Source: Pararhizobium antarcticum (lineage in GTDB: Bacteria; Pseudomonadota; Alphaproteobacteria; Rhizobiales; Rhizobiaceae). From it: DNA of 64,000 nt. The notes below the pieces were generated by a model that saw only the letters and a list, made by a program, of their open reading frames with translations, did not search any database and had not been told where the DNA came from. Position numbers and translations under genes: made by a program. Every line of letters begins with the position of its first letter. The first letter of the stretch is position 1. The DNA lies in NCBI RefSeq assembly GCF_001885585.1, contig NZ_LSRP01000140.1:101103-165102 (forward strand), given 5' to 3'. Below are positions 26,994 through 37,990 of the stretch, piece after piece.

Positions 26994-27590
26994 TCAATGG
27001 GGCTTGCGATAGACCCAGAGCTGTGCCGGCGGAATGTTGCGAACGACAAAGTCGAAATGCGCGATCTGGTAGCGATGCGGCATGGCGATGACCGGTGACA
27101 GAGGCCCGTAGGAAATCTGGATGACAGGCCGGCCCGGCGCCATGCGGGAGAGAAGATCCTCGATCAGCGCGACGCGCCTGTCCATCGGGAAATTCAGCAG
27201 CGGCACGGCAGAAATCACGCAATCGAATGTCGCATCACGCATCGCACCCAGCGTCTTGTCGAGATCGAAGGCGTCACCGTTGATGAAATTGACGGCGGGA
27301 AAGCGCAAGGACAGATGATTGAAAAAATCGGTCGAAAATTCGACCGACACCAATTGCTCCGGCTTGATGCCCCGTTCGAGGATCGCCTTGGTGATCACGC
27401 CCGTGCCTGGTCCGAGTTCGAGAACCGGCAGACCGGAATGCGGATCAACGACACTGGCCATCCGCCGCGCCGTAACGCCTGATGTCGGCACGATCGAACC
27501 GACCGCGCGCATGTTGCTTTTCCAGCCCTTGAAGAAACGGATTTCTTCGTCGAATTTCCTTCCGAAACGTTCCTTCAGGCGAAAGTTCAT
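26994..27590 (-). CDS. pmtA: Phosphatidylethanolamine N-methyltransferase (rhizobial PmtA type)
   Basis: 198 residues from ATG 27590 (MNFRLKERFGRKFDEEIRFF), as in the Sinorhizobium PmtA lineage of about 199 residues. The SAM site is PVLELGPGTGVITKAIL; SIVPTSGVTARRMASVV and ISAVPLLNFPMDRR are marks of the soluble, membrane-associated rhizobial type rather than the Rhodobacter type. It methylates PE stepwise to phosphatidylcholine at the inner membrane; PC matters for host interaction in rhizobia and agrobacteria. A downstream histidine phosphatase follows after 12 bases, so pmtA, the phosphatase and pyrF probably share a transcript. Confidence 0.93.
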   Translation of the reverse strand: MNFRLKERFGRKFDEEIRFFKGWKSNMRAVGSIVPTSGVTARRMASVVDPHSGLPVLELGPGTGVITKAILERGIKPEQLVSVEFSTDFFNHLSLRFPAVNFINGDAFDLDKTLGAMRDATFDCVISAVPLLNFPMDRRVALIEDLLSRMAPGRPVIQISYGPLSPVIAMPHRYQIAHFDFVVRNIPPAQLWVYRKPH

Positions 27591-27787
27591 GCGTATCCCC
27601 GACATTCTTATGCACCAAAATGGCCAAGTTGCAGGTTTCGCGCGGCTCATGCCGCAACCCTACACGCAAAAAGGGCAGGACCATCGGGTGAAGGCGATAC
27701 TCCTGTCGTTTCTATCTTGCCGTCGTCTGCGGCAAAAACAAGTCTGAATGCGGCATAAACATGTGCGCACGTATCGAGCGCTTCTGC

Positions 27788-28906
27788 CTAGACACGCATC
27801 GGCATCAGAACGTACAGCGCATCGTCACCCGCCATGTCGCGCACCAGCGTCGGCGAACCGGCGTCGGCCAGCATGAAGACCGCATCGGAGCCGGAAAGCT
27901 GCGCCGTGATGTCGAGCAGATATTTGGCGTTGAAGCCGATTTCCAGCGGGTCGCTGTCGTAACCGACGGACAGTTCTTCCGTCGCGCTGCCGGAATCCGG
28001 ATTGTTGACGGTGAGCGTCAACTGCCCGTCGCCGAGCGCCAGCTTGACGGCACGGCCACGTTCCGAGGAAATCGTCGAGACGCGGTCAACGGCCTGCGCG
28101 AACGATTGGCAGTCGATCTTCAGTTCCTTGTCGTTGTTGGCGGGAATGACACGCTGATAGTCCGGGAAGGTCCCGTCGATCAGCTTCGAGGTCATGATGA
28201 TCGAGCCGATCGTCAGGCGGATCTTGGCGTCGGAAACTTCGACGGTGACGACCACATCCGGATTGTCGACCAGCTTCTGCAGTTCGCTGACGGTCTTGCG
28301 CGGAATGATGATGCCCGGCATGCCTTCCGAGCCCGAGGGCGCCTCGATATCGGCGCGGGCAAGGCGGTGGCCGTCGGTCGCCACGGCGCGCAGCTTCAGC
28401 TGGCCGTTGCTTTCGATCGTGTGGATATAGATGCCGTTCAGATAATAGCGGGTCTCTTCGGTGGAGATCGCAAACTGGGTGCGATCGATCAGCATCTTCA
28501 GGTCCGTCGCCTTCATCCGGAACGTATGGCTGAAGGCGCCCGCCGTCAGGTCAGGGAAATCCGATTGCGGCAGGCATTGCAGCGAGAACTTGGAGCGGCC
28601 GGACTGCACCGTCATCGCCGTGCCCTCGGCATTGGTGGCGAGCGCCACTTCAGAGCCATCGGAAAGCTTGCGCACGATGTCGTAGAGCAGATGGGCGGGC
28701 ACCGTCGTGGCGCCGGGCGTTTCGACCTGCGCCGGCGTCGCCTCGGTGATCTCGAGATCGAGGTCGGTCGCCTTCATTTCGAGGCTTGCGCCATCGGAGC
28801 GCAGAAGCACGTTCGAGAGGATCGGGATGGTGTTGCGACGCTCGACCACGCGGTGCACGTGGTTCAGCGACTTCAGGAGATTGGACCGCTCGATCGTAAT
28901 GCGCAT
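27788..28906 (-). CDS. dnaN: DNA polymerase III beta subunit (sliding clamp)
   Basis: 372 residues starting MRITIERSNLLKSLNHVHRV. The three repeated clamp domains are visible, with TIPILSNVLLRSDG, LRAVATDGHRLARAD and the standard clamp C-terminus VLMPMRV (usually LPMRL or MPMRV) that forms the protein-binding groove. The clamp tethers Pol III to DNA. dnaN is separate from dnaA and recF here, as is common in Rhizobiales. The spacer to rsmI (28907-29144) is a divergent promoter region; I see no DnaA box cluster in it. Confidence 0.98.
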   Translation of the reverse strand: MRITIERSNLLKSLNHVHRVVERRNTIPILSNVLLRSDGASLEMKATDLDLEITEATPAQVETPGATTVPAHLLYDIVRKLSDGSEVALATNAEGTAMTVQSGRSKFSLQCLPQSDFPDLTAGAFSHTFRMKATDLKMLIDRTQFAISTEETRYYLNGIYIHTIESNGQLKLRAVATDGHRLARADIEAPSGSEGMPGIIIPRKTVSELQKLVDNPDVVVTVEVSDAKIRLTIGSIIMTSKLIDGTFPDYQRVIPANNDKELKIDCQSFAQAVDRVSTISSERGRAVKLALGDGQLTLTVNNPDSGSATEELSVGYDSDPLEIGFNAKYLLDITAQLSGSDAVFMLADAGSPTLVRDMAGDDALYVLMPMRV

Positions 28907-29144
28907 GAGATGCTACCGCTTTCAACCATCGCCGGGAACGATGCCCCGGCTTCTACTTTTTTGACTGCCCCAGGACTGACCTTGGGCTGAACAGATGTGG
29001 AGCGGCAAAATGGCAGAAAGAGGTCGCGCATTGCAAGGGCAAATGGTTTGGCATCCCCTTTAATATCGGCTTCCGAACGATCTCTTGCTCTTGCTCCTGC
29101 CGGGAGGCTCACCCATAAAGACGGCACGTGCCCGACCGGCGCGC

Positions 29145-30092
29145 ATGGAAGGACTTGGCATTTTGGAAAAGCAGGTATCGGGCGAGACACAGACCAGCGA
29201 GCGGCAGCGGAGTTTTCGGCTGCACAACGCCACCATTCCGGCGCGGCCCTTGGAGCCGGCGCTCTATCTGGTTGCGACCCCGATCGGCAATCTCTCGGAT
29301 ATTACCCTGCGGGCGCTGGAAACGCTGGCGGGGGCCGATGTTCTGGCCTGCGAGGATACCCGCGTGACCCGCGTGCTGCTGGATCGCTACGGCATCGTCA
29401 ACCGGCCCTATGCCTATCACGAGCACAATGCCAACGAGGCCGGGCCGAAGCTACTGGCTGCGCTCGATGCCGGCAAGTCGGTTGCGCTGGTGTCCGATGC
29501 CGGGACGCCGCTGGTCTCTGACCCCGGCTTTCGGCTTGGGCAGAGCGCCATCGAGGCCGGGCACCGCGTCGTGCCGATCCCCGGTGCATCTGCGCCGCTC
29601 GCAGCGCTTGTCGGCTCCGGCCTGTCGAACGAGGCGTTTTTCTTTGCGGGCTTTCTTCCATCCAAGGACAAGGCCCGGCGCGACCGGCTGCGCGAACTGT
29701 CGCTGGTGCCGGCCACGCTGATCTTCTTTGAATCGCCGCACCGGATCGCCGCGACGATCACGGCCGCCACTGACGAGCTTGGCGACGTCCGCCGGGCATC
29801 CGTCTGCCGGGAACTGACCAAGACGTTTGAGGAGTTTCGCCGCGGAACGCTGGGCGAACTGAAAGCCTTTTACGACGAGGGCGCGACGGTAAAGGGCGAG
29901 ATCGTGCTCGTCATCGCCCCGCCCGACGCGCCGGCCGCCCCGGAGGCCGAGGATGTCGATGCGATCCTGATCAAGCTCGTCAAGGATATGTCGACCGGCA
30001 AGGCGGCGACACAAGCCGCAAAACAGACAGGGCTCAACCGCAAGGATCTGTACGATCGGCTTCTGGAACTGAAGGGGCGCGATGACGCGTAG
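29145..30092 (+). CDS. rsmI: 16S rRNA (cytidine(1402)-2'-O)-methyltransferase
   Basis: 315 residues from ATG 29145; a TTG at 29163 with AAGGA upstream is an alternative, and a frame to 29085 is disfavoured. SAM-fold (tetrapyrrole methylase type) marks: [64 protein letters not shown] and FFESPHRI. The C-terminal region is the HTH-like tail (DLYDRLLEL). It methylates the 2'-OH of C1402 with RsmH. The downstream yraN overlaps its end by 11 bases. Confidence 0.95.
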   Translation: MEGLGILEKQVSGETQTSERQRSFRLHNATIPARPLEPALYLVATPIGNLSDITLRALETLAGADVLACEDTRVTRVLLDRYGIVNRPYAYHEHNANEAGPKLLAALDAGKSVALVSDAGTPLVSDPGFRLGQSAIEAGHRVVPIPGASAPLAALVGSGLSNEAFFFAGFLPSKDKARRDRLRELSLVPATLIFFESPHRIAATITAATDELGDVRRASVCRELTKTFEEFRRGTLGELKAFYDEGATVKGEIVLVIAPPDAPAAPEAEDVDAILIKLVKDMSTGKAATQAAKQTGLNRKDLYDRLLELKGRDDA

Positions 30093-30450
30093 GCCGCCCA
30101 GCGCCGAACGGCTGAAGGCGCTGCGGCGCGGGTCGCTGGCCGAATACCGGGCGGCCGTCGCCCTTCTCCTCAAAGGCTACCGGATCGTCGCCTTCCGCTA
30201 CCGAACGAAGGTCGGCGAAATCGACATCATCGCCCGCAAGGGCGACCTCGTCGCCTGTGTCGAGGTCAAGGCTCGCCGATCGCTCGACGAGGCCGTCTTT
30301 GCAGTCTCGTATTCCGCCCAAAAGCGCATTCGGGCGGCAAGCGATTTCTGGCTTTCCAGGCAACCGGACGCCGCCCGCCTGTCGATCCGCTACGATATCG
30401 TGTCCGTCATGCCCTGGCGCTGGCCGGTTCATCTTCCGGATGCTTTTTAA
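30082..30450 (+). CDS. YraN family (UPF0102) nuclease-fold protein
   Basis: 122 residues, starting inside the last 11 bases of rsmI, which is the usual neighbour pair. PD-(D/E)XK-like core: [20 protein letters not shown] with the Asp and [13 protein letters not shown] with the E-K pair. UPF0102 proteins are predicted endonucleases of the Holliday-junction-resolvase fold; biochemical function is not established. Translational coupling with rsmI is likely. Confidence 0.92.
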   Translation: MTRRPPSAERLKALRRGSLAEYRAAVALLLKGYRIVAFRYRTKVGEIDIIARKGDLVACVEVKARRSLDEAVFAVSYSAQKRIRAASDFWLSRQPDAARLSIRYDIVSVMPWRWPVHLPDAF

Positions 30451-30594
30451 GAGCGTTCCTGCTTCAAGATTTGCGCCCGCAAGGCTGCCGATGGCGGCGA
30501 TCTGCCGGATCCGGCGTTCGCAGGGGGCTGCCCATCTTGTTTAAGCGCAGCGCGCCATTTACATGTGGCAGGGCTTTTCAACAGGGAATGAAAC

Positions 30595-31542
30595 ATGGCG
30601 AAGATCACCAATGTCGCGGTCCAGATGGACCACGTCTCCAGCATCAACATTGCCGGCGACAGCACTTTTGCCATGAGCCTCGAGGCGCAGGCGCGCGGCT
30701 ACAGACTGTTTCACTATACGCCGGACAAGCTGAGCATGCGCGACGGCAAGATCATCGCCGCCGTCGAAACGATGGAACTGCGCGACATCAAGGGCGACCA
30801 CTATACGTTGGGCGAGGCTGAACGCATCGACCTTTCGACCATGGACGTGGTGCTCCTGCGCCAGGATCCGCCCTTCGACATGTCCTATATCACGTCGACG
30901 CATCTTCTGGAGCGCATCCATCCGAAGACGCTGGTCGTCAACGATCCGGCCTGGGTGCGCAATTCACCGGAAAAGATCTTCGTCACTGAATTTCCCGACC
31001 TGATGCCGAAGACGCTGATCACCCGCGATCCGGCCGAGATCGCCCGCTTCCGCGCCGAAATGGGCGACATCATCCTGAAGCCGCTCTATGGCAATGGCGG
31101 CGCCGGTGTCTTCCATTCGACCCGCGACGACCGCAACATGTCCTCTCTCCTGGAAATGTTCGGCCAGATGTTCCGCGAGCCCTTCATTGCCCAGGAATAC
31201 CTGCCGGCGGTGCGCAAGGGTGACAAGCGCATCATCCTCGTCGACGGCGAGCCGGTGGGCGCCATCAACCGCGTGCCGGCCGAGCACGATGCCCGTTCCA
31301 ACATGCATGCCGGCGGCACGCCGATGCCGACCGAACTGACGACGCGCGAAAAGGAAATCTGCGCCCGCATTGGCCCTGCCCTGCGTGAACGCGGCTTCCT
31401 GCTCGTCGGCATCGACGTGATCGGCGATGTCATGACCGAGATCAACGTCACCTCGCCCACGGGCATTCGCGAAGTGAAGGCATTCGGCGGGGCCGACATC
31501 GCAGCCTTGCTCTGGGACGCCATCGAAAAGAAGCGCGGCTGA
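30595..31542 (+). CDS. gshB: Glutathione synthase
   Basis: 315 residues, matching GshB length. [17 protein letters not shown] begins the N-terminal domain; [19 protein letters not shown] is a family mark; ATP-grasp residues occur in [35 protein letters not shown] and [14 protein letters not shown]. It joins gamma-Glu-Cys and glycine using ATP. The 144-base spacer before it carries a promoter-like AT-rich stretch but no clear terminator. It is not obviously linked to the two glutathione-related proteins elsewhere in the window. Confidence 0.97.
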   Translation: MAKITNVAVQMDHVSSINIAGDSTFAMSLEAQARGYRLFHYTPDKLSMRDGKIIAAVETMELRDIKGDHYTLGEAERIDLSTMDVVLLRQDPPFDMSYITSTHLLERIHPKTLVVNDPAWVRNSPEKIFVTEFPDLMPKTLITRDPAEIARFRAEMGDIILKPLYGNGGAGVFHSTRDDRNMSSLLEMFGQMFREPFIAQEYLPAVRKGDKRIILVDGEPVGAINRVPAEHDARSNMHAGGTPMPTELTTREKEICARIGPALRERGFLLVGIDVIGDVMTEINVTSPTGIREVKAFGGADIAALLWDAIEKKRG

Positions 31543-31562
31543 GACGGTTTCGCCTGATGCGT

Positions 31563-31586
31563 GTTCACGGTTGTTCACCTCTGTTC
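31563..31586. repeat. Three GTTC repeats at exact 10-base spacing
   Basis: GTTC occurs at 31563, 31573 and 31583 (spacers ACGGTT and ACCTCT), on one helix face, between gshB and comM. Spacing of six, not seven, differs from the LexA box located 50 bases further on. The pattern could be a second degenerate regulator site or chance. Confidence 0.35.
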
Positions 31587-31634
31587 GCAGATTACAACCT
31601 CATGCAACTTTAGCGATTCATGATCAGCACGTAT

Positions 31635-31649
31635 GTTCGATAATTGTTC
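31635..31649 (+). promoter_or_regulatory. LexA (SOS) box upstream of comM
   Basis: GTTC at 31635-31638 and 31646-31649 with exactly seven bases (GATAATT) between, matching the alphaproteobacterial GTTC-N7-GTTC box; it is followed by T-rich DNA and lies about 97 bases before the comM ATG. I recall comM listed as an SOS gene in some alphaproteobacteria; this is not verified here. Confidence 0.65.
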
Positions 31650-31745
31650 TTGTTTTATTCCGTTAATCGTGCAAGATTTCGCGATACAACCCAAAAATGG
31701 TTGCAGTTGGCGAGATCAACAGGCCGGCGGAAAACAGGGGCAATC

Positions 31746-33278
31746 ATGGTCGCGCGCGTCAGCACGGTTGCATTTCAGGGCATAGAGGGCGTTCCCGTCG
31801 ACGTTCAGGTCATGGTGGCACCCGGCAAAGTGGGCATGCAGATCGTCGGTCTGCCAGACAAGGCTGTGGCGGAAAGCCGGGAGCGGGTCCAGGCCGCCCT
31901 GCACGCCTCCGGCCTATCGCTTCCCGCCAAGAAGGTGACCGTCAACCTGGCGCCGGCCGATTTGCCGAAGGAGGGATCGCATTTCGACCTTCCCATCGCG
32001 CTCGGCCTGATGGCCGCGCTCGGTGCCATTCCCGCCGATGCGCTGGGCGGCTATGTCGTCATCGGCGAGTTGAACCTGGATGGCACGATCGCCGCAGTGG
32101 CCGGCGCACTGCCGGCCGCGATCGGCGCCAACGCGCTCGGCAAGGGGCTGATCTGCCCGGCCGACAGCGGTGCCGAAGCCGCCTGGGCGGGCAGCAATAT
32201 CGATATCCTTGCGCCGCGCAGCCTGATTGCGCTGTCCAACCATTTCCGGGGCACGCAGGTGCTATCGCGCCCGGAGCCAGCCATCCGCTCCAACGCTGCC
32301 AACATGCCTGACCTCGCCGACATCAAGGGACAGGAAAGCGCGAAACGCGCGCTCGAGGTCGCGGCGGCCGGCAATCATAACCTGCTTATGGTTGGACCGC
32401 CCGGTTCGGGCAAATCGATGCTGGCGGCGCGTCTGCCCTCGATCCTGCCGCCGCTTTTGCCGTCCGAACTGCTCGAAGTCTCGATGATCCACTCGATCGC
32501 CGGCCAGCTTGCCGGTGGCAAGCTCTCCGATCGCCGGCCGTTTCGCACCCCGCATCATTCTGCCACCATGGCCGCGATGATCGGCGGCGGATTGCGGGCG
32601 CGGCCCGGTGAAGCCTCGCTTGCCCATCATGGCGTTCTGTTTCTCGACGAATTTCCCGAATTCACGCCGCAGGTTCTCGATGCCCTGCGCCAGCCGCTGG
32701 AGACAGCGGAGTGCATCATCGCCAGGGCGAACCACCGCGTCACCTATCCGGCGGCGATCCAGCTTGTTGCGGCGATGAACCCATGCCGTTGCGGCATGGC
32801 GGGCGAACCGGGGCACAGCTGCGCCCGCGGGCCGCGGTGCGTGACGGACTACCAGGGCCGGATCTCCGGACCGCTGATGGACCGGATCGACATCCGCATC
32901 GACGTGCCGGCCGTCACGGCTTCCGACCTGATCCGGCCGATGCAGGCAGAGACGAGCGCCGTGGTGGCAACACGGGTGGCACGCGCCCGCGAAATCCAGC
33001 GGGATCGTTTCATCGCCTTCGGGACGCCCGGTATCTCGTCGAATGCGCGATGCACGACGGCGATGATCGAGACCATGGCGGAGCCGGATGCGGGCGGGCT
33101 GCAATTGCTGCGCGACGCAGCGGAGAAGCTGAAGTTTTCGGCACGGGGCTATCACCGTGTCCTCAAAGTCGCCCGTACGCTTGCGGATCTCGACGGGACC
33201 CTGACCGTCGGGCGCATCCATCTGGCGGAAGCGATTTCCTATCGGGTTGCCGGCGCGCGGCTGACGGCAGCCGCTTGA
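31746..33278 (+). CDS. comM: YifB/ComM family Mg-chelatase-like AAA+ helicase
   Basis: 510 residues from ATG 31746, AGGGG upstream; a longer frame to 31644 would cover the promoter and is rejected. Domains: N-terminal ribosomal-S5/Lon-like domain (1-~165), AAA+ with Walker A MLVGPPGSGKSMLAARL-like VGPPGSGKSMLAARL and Walker B GVLFLDEFPEF, a Cys cluster (NPCRCGMAGEPGHSCARG) typical of the family, and a Mg_chelatase_C domain. ComM promotes branch migration in natural transformation in Vibrio and other bacteria. A LexA box upstream suggests DNA-damage induction here. Confidence 0.94.
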   Translation: MVARVSTVAFQGIEGVPVDVQVMVAPGKVGMQIVGLPDKAVAESRERVQAALHASGLSLPAKKVTVNLAPADLPKEGSHFDLPIALGLMAALGAIPADALGGYVVIGELNLDGTIAAVAGALPAAIGANALGKGLICPADSGAEAAWAGSNIDILAPRSLIALSNHFRGTQVLSRPEPAIRSNAANMPDLADIKGQESAKRALEVAAAGNHNLLMVGPPGSGKSMLAARLPSILPPLLPSELLEVSMIHSIAGQLAGGKLSDRRPFRTPHHSATMAAMIGGGLRARPGEASLAHHGVLFLDEFPEFTPQVLDALRQPLETAECIIARANHRVTYPAAIQLVAAMNPCRCGMAGEPGHSCARGPRCVTDYQGRISGPLMDRIDIRIDVPAVTASDLIRPMQAETSAVVATRVARAREIQRDRFIAFGTPGISSNARCTTAMIETMAEPDAGGLQLLRDAAEKLKFSARGYHRVLKVARTLADLDGTLTVGRIHLAEAISYRVAGARLTAAA

Positions 33279-33285
33279 CTGCAGA

Positions 33286-33305
33286 AGGGGCGCAGATGCG
33301 CCCCT
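33286..33305. terminator. Possible hairpin between comM and cysK
   Basis: AGGGGCGCA (33286-33294) and TGCGCCCCT (33297-33305) form a nine-base perfect stem with a tiny GA loop in the convergent 61-base spacer. No U-tract follows on either strand, so function as a terminator is only suggested. Confidence 0.4.
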
Positions 33306-33339
33306 GGCCGGAAATCGGGTGTCGCCGCGGCTGCGATTT

Positions 33340-34308
<969 letters not shown>

Positions 34309-34441
34309 GGTTTTCTCCCTTTTGCCATTCTTGGCGATGACAATAGGGTCAAAGCCGCAGCCTTGCCAGAGCATCAATCCCGCAGCCATCGCAGCAGAGA
34401 GAAAAATCTGTTGCGGAACCGATGCTTGCGAAACGAATATT

Positions 34442-35059
34442 TCAGGCGGCGCGGGTGGCGATATAGGCGGCCGTTCCGGCAAGGATGCTTGCGGCAATGC
34501 GGTTGAGGGCCTTTAGCGCGCGCGGCTGTTTCAGAAGCATACGCGCCCGGGTCGCCAGCAGAATATAGGGGATCAGCACCGCCAGCAGAACGAGAAAGGT
34601 CGCCATGACCAGAAGACCGTAATCTGCAGGCCCGATGCTGTGCAGGTCGATCAGCGTCGGCACGAGCGCCACGTAGAAGAGCATGGTTTTCGGATTCCCC
34701 AGCGTCACCAGCAGGCCCGAGAGAAACGACATGGCCATGTTGCCGGAGGCCTTCGCCTTGATGTCCTGTGCGAAGATACCGGCACTCCAGAGCTTCCAGG
34801 CGATGTAGACCAGATAAAGCGCACCGGCGACCTTGATGACGGTAAAGGCTGCGGTGAAGGTCTGCGCCAGAAAGGCAAGACCGAGAATGACTGCGGTCAG
34901 GTAGATCAGGTCACCGAGGATCAGGCCGAGCCCCATGAAGAAGGTCTCGCGAAAGCCGGACCCCAGCGCCCGCGCGACGATCGCGGTCATGCCGGGCCCG
35001 GGAATGGCGGCCGCGATGAAAAGCGCGGCGCAATAGGCAAGCAGCACGGGAATGCTCAT
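34442..35059 (-). CDS. LysE family translocator (amino-acid exporter), copy 1
   Basis: 205 residues with AGGAGACATCA before ATG 35059. Six hydrophobic segments and the LysE/RhtB mark [17 protein letters not shown] near the N-terminus, then [18 protein letters not shown]. Exporters of lysine, threonine or homoserine lactone-like compounds. Upstream of cysK on the same strand, so cysteine or an O-acetylserine-like product is one candidate substrate, but this is inference from position only. Confidence 0.9.
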   Translation of the reverse strand: MSIPVLLAYCAALFIAAAIPGPGMTAIVARALGSGFRETFFMGLGLILGDLIYLTAVILGLAFLAQTFTAAFTVIKVAGALYLVYIAWKLWSAGIFAQDIKAKASGNMAMSFLSGLLVTLGNPKTMLFYVALVPTLIDLHSIGPADYGLLVMATFLVLLAVLIPYILLATRARMLLKQPRALKALNRIAASILAGTAAYIATRAA

Positions 35060-35202
35060 TGATGTCTCCTCCGGTCGATGGACGAGCCATACGCGCGCCT
35101 TACAGATTTTTCAATGTTTCCGATAAAGGCCGCGGAGCGAAATAAGTGCTTTTGCGCCTCGCGAAATCGGGTAAAAGCGCTGCGAATACAAAGGAAAAGA
35201 CC

Positions 35203-35760
35203 ATGACCACAGCCCTTCTGCTCATCGACGTCCAGAACGCCATTGTTGCAGGCCTCGGCACGCCCGAACGCCAGCCAGCCATCGATGTCGCGCTCAACCA
35301 GATGATCGGCCGGTTGCAGGTCGTCCAGGCCCGCGCACGCACCGCCCATACCCCTGTTTTCCTCATCCAGCATGATGGCGGCCCGGGAGATCCGCTGGCA
35401 CGCAGCAGCATGGGCTGGGGCCTGCGCTACGAGATCGCCCCGGTTTCGGGCGAGGTGGTGATCCATAAGAAGAGCTGCGATTCGTTCTTCGGCACCGATC
35501 TCGATGCGCAGTTGCGGCAGCGATCGATCAACCACCTGGTGATTGGCGGCTGCATGACGCAGTTCTGCATCGATACCACCGTGCGCCGCGCCGTAACGCT
35601 CGGCTATGACGTCACGCTTCTCTCCGACGGCCATGCGACTGCCGATATGGGCACGCTGACGTTCGAGCAGATAATCGCCCATCACAATGCCGTGCTCGAC
35701 GGCTTCGATGCCGGCGCGCATGCGATCACCCTGCGTCCAGCCCTGGAAGTAGCGTTCTGA
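35203..35760 (+). CDS. Isochorismatase-like cysteine hydrolase
   Basis: 185 residues from ATG 35203 (MTTALLLIDVQNAIVAG); a frame to 35146 lacks a site. The catalytic triad is Asp in LLIDVQN, Lys in VIHKKSCDSFFGTDL and Cys in GGCMTQFCIDTTVR. It hydrolyses vinyl ethers or amides such as nicotinamide-like compounds; substrate unknown. Convergent with dut; two hairpins sit in the spacer. Confidence 0.9.
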   Translation: MTTALLLIDVQNAIVAGLGTPERQPAIDVALNQMIGRLQVVQARARTAHTPVFLIQHDGGPGDPLARSSMGWGLRYEIAPVSGEVVIHKKSCDSFFGTDLDAQLRQRSINHLVIGGCMTQFCIDTTVRRAVTLGYDVTLLSDGHATADMGTLTFEQIIAHHNAVLDGFDAGAHAITLRPALEVAF

Positions 35761-35774
35761 TCGCAAGCACCGCT

Positions 35775-35833
35775 ATCGACCGTTGAAAAGCCTCGACGGT
35801 CGATGGGGCTCGATCACCGGGCACCCTGCCCGG
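35775..35833. terminator. Two adjacent hairpins between convergent genes
   Basis: ATCGACCGT (35775-35783) pairs with ACGGTCGAT (35796-35804), and CCGGGCA (35817-35823) pairs with TGCCCGG (35827-35833). Neither has a U-tract; the second touches the dut stop. They may separate the hydrolase and dut transcripts as a rho-assisted or RNA-stability element. Confidence 0.5.
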
Positions 35834-35834
35834 A

Positions 35835-36305
35835 TCAGACGCCCGTCGAACCGAAGCCGCCTGTGCCGCGTTGCGTTTGCCCGGCAAGGCTTGCCTCCGT
35901 CAGCGTCACCTGCGTTACCGGCGCCACGACCATCTGGGCGATGCGCATGCCACGTTCGATGCGGAAATCTTCGTCGCCCAGATTGACGAGCAGGACCTTA
36001 ACCTCGCCGCGATAATCGCTGTCGATCGTGCCGGGCGTGTTCAGGCAGGTGATGCCGTGTTTGAACGCAAGCCCCGAGCGCGGGCGGATCTGCGCCTCGT
36101 ATCCTGAAGGTATCTCGAAGATGAAGCCTGTCGGCACCAGGGCACGCCTGCCGGGAGACAAAACCATGGTCTCGTCTGCAGCCACGGCAGCGCGCAGGTC
36201 CATGCCGGCGGCGCCCGCTGTCTCATAGGATGGCAGATCGATATCCGCGCCATGCGGCAGGCGAACAAGGCTCAGGGTCGGGCGGGTCTGTGCGGCAAGG
36301 GTCAT
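35835..36305 (-). CDS. dut: Deoxyuridine 5'-triphosphate nucleotidohydrolase (dUTPase)
   Basis: 156 residues from ATG 36305. Five conserved dUTPase motifs are visible: [50 protein letters not shown] and the C-terminal [12 protein letters not shown]-loop-like tail. It turns dUTP to dUMP, protecting DNA from uracil and supplying thymidylate synthesis. In this window dut is separate from coaBC, with which it is adjacent in many bacteria. Confidence 0.97.
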   Translation of the reverse strand: MTLAAQTRPTLSLVRLPHGADIDLPSYETAGAAGMDLRAAVAADETMVLSPGRRALVPTGFIFEIPSGYEAQIRPRSGLAFKHGITCLNTPGTIDSDYRGEVKVLLVNLGDEDFRIERGMRIAQMVVAPVTQVTLTEASLAGQTQRGTGGFGSTGV

Positions 36306-36397
36306 GTCGGCATTACTTTGCGCAGGCGAACGGTGGGTCAATTGCAAAGTCGGGCCAAAATCGCTAGACAGCCCGCAACTCACAGGAATTTTGACAT

Positions 36398-37981
36398 ATG
36401 GCCGAAAGTCTCGCCGAGGCGGTTTCCCGCCGCCGCACCTTTGCTATTATCGCGCACCCGGACGCCGGCAAGACGACGCTGACCGAAAAACTGCTGCTGT
36501 TCGGCGGTGCCATCCAGCTCGCCGGCGAGGTCAAGGCAAAGAAGGACCGCATCCAGACGCGATCCGACTGGATGAAGATCGAGCGCGAACGCGGCATCTC
36601 GGTCGTGACATCGGTGATGACCTTCGAATATGGCGGCAATGTCTTCAACATTCTAGATACGCCGGGACACGAGGACTTCGCCGACGACACCTATCGCACG
36701 CTGACGGCCGTCGATGCCGCAGTCATGGTCATCGATGCCGCCAAGGGCATCGAGCCGCGGACGCTGAAACTGTTCGAAGTCTGCCGCATGCGCGATATCC
36801 CGATCATCACCTTCATCAACAAGATGGACCGCGAGAGCCGCGATCCCTTCGAGATCCTGGATGAGGTCGAGGAAAAGCTGGCGCTGGACTGCGCCCCGAT
36901 CACCTGGCCGATCGGCCGGTCGAAAACCTTCTGCGGGTCCTATTATCTTGCCGAGAATTCGGTGCGCGGAAACGACACGCAGGTCGAGGCGCTGAAGGTC
37001 AACGGACCGCGGGCCGTCGCCGACCGGCTGCCGGAAAACGAACGCCAAACCTTCATCGATGAAACCGAACTGGCCATCGAGGCCTGCCGGCCCTTCGATC
37101 GCAAGGCCTTTCTCGAGGGGCACATGACGCCGGTCTTCTTCGGATCGGCACTGCGCAATTACGGCGTGCGCGACCTGATCGATGCGCTCGGCGATTTCGC
37201 GCCGCCGCCGCGCGACCAGGTGGCCGATACCCGCATCGTGCATGCGACGGACGACAAGATGACGGCCTTCGTCTTCAAAATCCAGGCCAATATGGACCCC
37301 AACCACCGCGACCGCATCGCCTTTGCCCGCATCTGCTCGGGCAAGCTGGAGCGCGGCATGAAGGCGCGGCTGGCGCGGACCGGCAAGCAGCTCGGCCTCA
37401 CCGCCCCACAATTCTTCTTCGCCTCGCAGCGCCAGCTGGCCGATACGGCCTATGCCGGCGATGTGGTCGGCATTCCCAACCACGGCACGCTGCGCATCGG
37501 CGACACTTTGACCGAGGGCGAACAGCTGGTGTTCCAGGGCGTGCCGAATTTCTCGCCGGAAATCCTGCGCCGCGTGCGGCTGGAAGATGCGATGAAGGCG
37601 AAAAAGCTCAAGGAAGCCCTGCAGCAGATGGCCGAGGAAGGCGTCGTGCAGCTGTTTTCACCCGAGGACGGCTCGCCCGCGATCGTCGGTGTCGTTGGCG
37701 CACTGCAGCTCGACGTGCTGAAGGAGCGGTTGCAAGGGGAATACGGCCTGCCGGTGTCGTTCGACATGGCGCGCTTCTCGGTGTGCCGCTGGATCTCTGC
37801 CGACCAGCCTGCGGACCTTGATAAATTCATCACCGTCAAACGCGGCGACATTGCCCGCGATCTCGACGGCGATCCCGTCTTCCTGGCACAGGACGCCTTC
37901 TCGCTGCGCTACGAGGCCGAGCGTCATCCGGCCATCAAGATGGTCGCCATCAAGGAATATCACGTCGCCAAGGCGGCGTGA
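36398..37981 (+). CDS. prfC: Peptide chain release factor 3
   Basis: 527 residues starting [20 protein letters not shown]1: [19 protein letters not shown]; the switch region [16 protein letters not shown]3: [18 protein letters not shown]4: [14 protein letters not shown]-like domains follow to [20 protein letters not shown]3 recycles RF1/RF2 from the ribosome with GTP. Not all bacteria have it; its presence here is normal for Rhizobiaceae. It converges with a membrane protein gene at nine bases. Confidence 0.97.
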   Translation: MAESLAEAVSRRRTFAIIAHPDAGKTTLTEKLLLFGGAIQLAGEVKAKKDRIQTRSDWMKIERERGISVVTSVMTFEYGGNVFNILDTPGHEDFADDTYRTLTAVDAAVMVIDAAKGIEPRTLKLFEVCRMRDIPIITFINKMDRESRDPFEILDEVEEKLALDCAPITWPIGRSKTFCGSYYLAENSVRGNDTQVEALKVNGPRAVADRLPENERQTFIDETELAIEACRPFDRKAFLEGHMTPVFFGSALRNYGVRDLIDALGDFAPPPRDQVADTRIVHATDDKMTAFVFKIQANMDPNHRDRIAFARICSGKLERGMKARLARTGKQLGLTAPQFFFASQRQLADTAYAGDVVGIPNHGTLRIGDTLTEGEQLVFQGVPNFSPEILRRVRLEDAMKAKKLKEALQQMAEEGVVQLFSPEDGSPAIVGVVGALQLDVLKERLQGEYGLPVSFDMARFSVCRWISADQPADLDKFITVKRGDIARDLDGDPVFLAQDAFSLRYEAERHPAIKMVAIKEYHVAKAA

Positions 37982-37990
37982 TATTCGCGG

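Noticed and set aside
27702..27738. Hairpin TTGCCG/CGGCAA near the dnaN 3' end as terminator
   Set aside because: No U-tract in the dnaN direction and only six paired bases.
28907..29144. Possible origin of replication at dnaN
   Set aside because: No DnaA boxes (TTATCCACA type) were seen and in rhizobia the origin is not at dnaN.
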